Of a stretch of DNA of 58,900 bases, positions 57,428 through 58,900 are shown piece by piece. Position 1 is the first letter of the stretch; each line of letters starts with the position of its first letter. The notes beneath the pieces were generated by a model. It saw nothing but the letters and a program-made list of their open reading frames with translations. It searched no databases and was not told the DNA's origin. The stretch is from Mycogone perniciosa (Eukaryota; Ascomycota; Sordariomycetes; Hypocreales; Hypocreaceae). Made by a program: the position numbers and the translations under genes. The DNA is taken from NCBI GenBank assembly GCA_025331125.1, contig JAOALB010000231.1:1-58900 (forward strand), read 5' to 3'.

Positions 57428-57935
57428 TGTGTTGCCCCGGAAAGCTACCAACTGTGGGGCCTAGGAGCACCTACAAACCCCCCGGAACTGAAACTCCCCC
57501 GACCCATCTTACACAGGCTGCTGGCGGAAAGGTCTGGTCACGGAGACTTCCAAAGCTACCACGACCGTTTTGGCCACGACACGCAATCCCACTGCAGATG
57601 CGGCTCCCCCAAGGAGCCAGGACACTTCGCCGAATGCCGCATGACGAGGAGCTTCCTCCCCGAAACACCGAGAGGCGAAAGACCAGTCATATACCTACTA
57701 GGACCCAAGGGGAGCGAAGCTTTCTAGAAGCTGGTGGAGGAGGTGAACCCATACGGCCCCCCTCTACAAGACATAGATTGAGAACACACCAAAACTTTCC
57801 TTTGTCCAGCGAAACGTAGCGAACAGGGTCTAGCCCCCTGGCTCCTACCGACCTGTTGCCCAAACGAGGCTGTTATACCTAGATACAGAATGGTCGTAAA
57901 TAGTAATAAAATAAAAAAATAAAAAATAAAAAACC
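57428..57935 (+). mobile_element. 5'-truncated LINE (non-LTR retrotransposon) 3' end
   Basis: One plus-strand frame from about 57,434 to 57,724 reads the C-terminal end of fungal Tad/I-type LINE ORF2: APESYQLWGLG, LLAERSGHGDFQSYHDRFGH, then CRCGSPKEPGHFAEC (a CCHC-like motif) and VIYLLGPKGSEAF, followed by TAG. After the coding end there is an A-rich tail (AATAAAATAAAAAAATAAAA..., 57,902-57,933). This is the usual structure of a truncated LINE insertion. Only one stop interrupts the frame and CpA is not depleted, so it seems little affected by RIP. Confidence 0.75.
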
Positions 57936-58313
57936 GATATTTTATGCATAACATCCTGTTCTGTGGGGTCAAGGTCTTGTACAAGTAGCCCTTCACTCAT
58001 TGGAATAGACTGAGAAAAAGAAGAGTTGAGTTCGCAAACATTCTGCTGAGTATGATTTCTGATCTGGCTGAAACGCACGTTCTATTTCTTTGAACTTTTT
58101 TCGTGGAACTCAAACTTTGGCGGGGTTGACGGTGATGTCGATGCCTGATGCACTTGGCGTCAGGTATCACATGATGGTTTTTATCACCCATTTCAGTCAG
58201 GCCAAAACCCAATGTTATCTAGTACTTACTCAGCAATTGTGGGGCAGTCATTCTCATGGTGAGGCAGAAATGCCCGCTTTATAGTACACGCACTGTGCTC
58301 ATAGACCACAGAC
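57936..58313. other. Intergenic, no gene recognised
   Basis: 378 bp between the LINE tail and the MITE. No coding signal that can be supported. Confidence 0.5.
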
Positions 58314-58495
58314 AACCGGTGTGCAAAAAAAAGCGGGACTACAAGAGGGATATATCTCTAAAAACTGCCACATATCAAGCCTAAAAATAAGTAGAAAAAG
58401 ATTATCATAATATTTATATTATTCTAAGCTCGTTTTACCTTTTCAGCATTCGCAGGGAAAGCTGTTTTGCAGTCAGTCTTTTTTGCACACCGGTT
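58314..58495. mobile_element. 182-bp MITE-like element with 17-bp inverted termini
   Basis: AACCGGTGTGCAAAAAA (58,314-58,330) is matched by its exact reverse complement at 58,479-58,495. The interior is AT-rich and has no reading frame. Size, termini and position in a promoter region fit a miniature inverted-repeat transposable element. No clear target duplication is visible, and the superfamily is not assigned. Confidence 0.7.
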
Positions 58496-58531
58496 AATAA
58501 ACCCTAAATTTATCTTGCCCCGCCATAACAA

Positions 58532-58541
58532 GTCATGTGAC
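58532..58541 (+). promoter_or_regulatory. Shared upstream motif GTCATGTGAC
   Basis: Identical decamer to 51,791-51,800, at nearly the same distance from the ATG of the paralogous gene (213 versus 204 bp). A TATAAAT lies at about 58,648. Confidence 0.4.
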
Positions 58542-58744
58542 TGGCCGAAATCTGAAACTTTGGGCCCAGTTAGGCACACCTGCCTACCTCCTCAATTACT
58601 CAAAACAAAGGGTTGAAAAAGAAGAAAAAAGACAGATTTGTGGCACTATAAATGAGAGAGTAAATCTACTCCTATTTATCAAAGAGCAGTATTTGCAACT
58701 TACGCCTTTTCAGTACCGGGACGTCTTTAGCCCGGAGTCTCCAC

Positions 58745-58900
58745 ATGAGTGACGTGGGCAGCGAGCAGATGTTCGAACAAGATCTCGACGCTGCCGAAGA
58801 GGCAGCTTTAGAAACTTTTCAGGACTGGATGAAGGCAAATCCAAATGCAAAATGGACACAGAATGAGAAAGCCCCCGACAGGTTTGAGCAATGTGACGAC
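58745..58900 (+). CDS. Paralogue of the gene at 51,995, cut by window end
   Basis: 52 codons to the right edge, beginning MSDVGSEQMFEQDLDAAEEAA and continuing FQDWMKANPNAKW...FEQC. About half of the first 50 residues match the 51,995 product, including EQxFEQDLD, DW, ANPN and EQC. The sequence before the ATG (CCAC ATGAG) is also identical. Family unknown. Confidence 0.65.
   Translation, partial: MSDVGSEQMFEQDLDAAEEAALETFQDWMKANPNAKWTQNEKAPDRFEQCDD

Noticed and set aside
1..58900. CRISPR arrays, bacterial operons or ribosome binding sites
   Set aside because: None present. Introns, RIP and gene families are fungal.

Overview
The window looks like a piece of a filamentous ascomycete genome, most likely a Eurotiomycete such as Aspergillus or Penicillium. 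The evidence is short introns of 47-68 bp with GTRNGT donors and CTAAC/CTGAC-type branch sites, long AT-rich blocks that carry repeat-induced point mutation (RIP) scars, Ty3/gypsy chromovirus-type retrotransposons, a dispersed 5S rRNA relic, and gene families typical of fungi (DUF3435/C2H2, LaeA-like methyltransferase, GH18 chitinase, fungal nucleotidyltransferase-fold proteins).

Positions 1-13,468 and 16,290-32,112 are AT-rich transposon graveyards. The first block is a plus-strand gypsy element (A) that enters from the left edge and ends in a 3' LTR at 13,170-13,468. It is interrupted by a roughly 8-kb LTR element (B, 2,711-10,769) and by a 269-bp insertion (2,322-2,590) with an 8-bp target duplication. 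The second block is a plus-strand gypsy element (D, 17,183-31,490, target duplication AAAAT) that contains a minus-strand gypsy element (C, 18,009-25,709, target duplication ATAAA). D itself lies in a small older AT-rich relic. All three recognisable reverse transcriptases carry stops and the same Asp-to-Asn damage in the YxDD box, so none can be active. One intact antisense reading frame survives inside C (18,797-19,144). Between the blocks (13.5-16.3 kb) lies a cysteine-rich secreted-protein gene with one in-frame stop.

From 32.1 kb to the end, base composition is ordinary and genes are dense. In order: a truncated GH18 chitinase remnant and a 5S rRNA relic at the border; an intact five-exon DUF3435 (tyrosine-recombinase-like) gene with C2H2 fingers; a PD-(D/E)XK-nuclease-like gene; two neighbouring minus-strand nucleotidyltransferase-fold genes; a metallophosphoesterase sharing a 331-bp bidirectional promoter with the second of these; an Est1-like truncated gene; a LaeA-like methyltransferase; several lineage-restricted genes of unknown function; a multi-pass membrane protein; a LINE 3' fragment; a small MITE; and the 5' end of a gene paralogous to the one at 51,995.

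Two copies of an 86-88-bp near-perfect palindrome (47,503-47,590 and 54,470-54,555), each associated with the same 16-nt flank in opposite orientation, bound a 7.1-kb segment of mostly orphan genes. I find no proven new system. The best candidates for a second look are the palindrome-bounded segment, the paralogue pair with a shared upstream motif, the RIP-spared antisense ORF, and the DUF3435/nuclease/nucleotidyltransferase/phosphoesterase neighbourhood. All functional links between these genes are inference.
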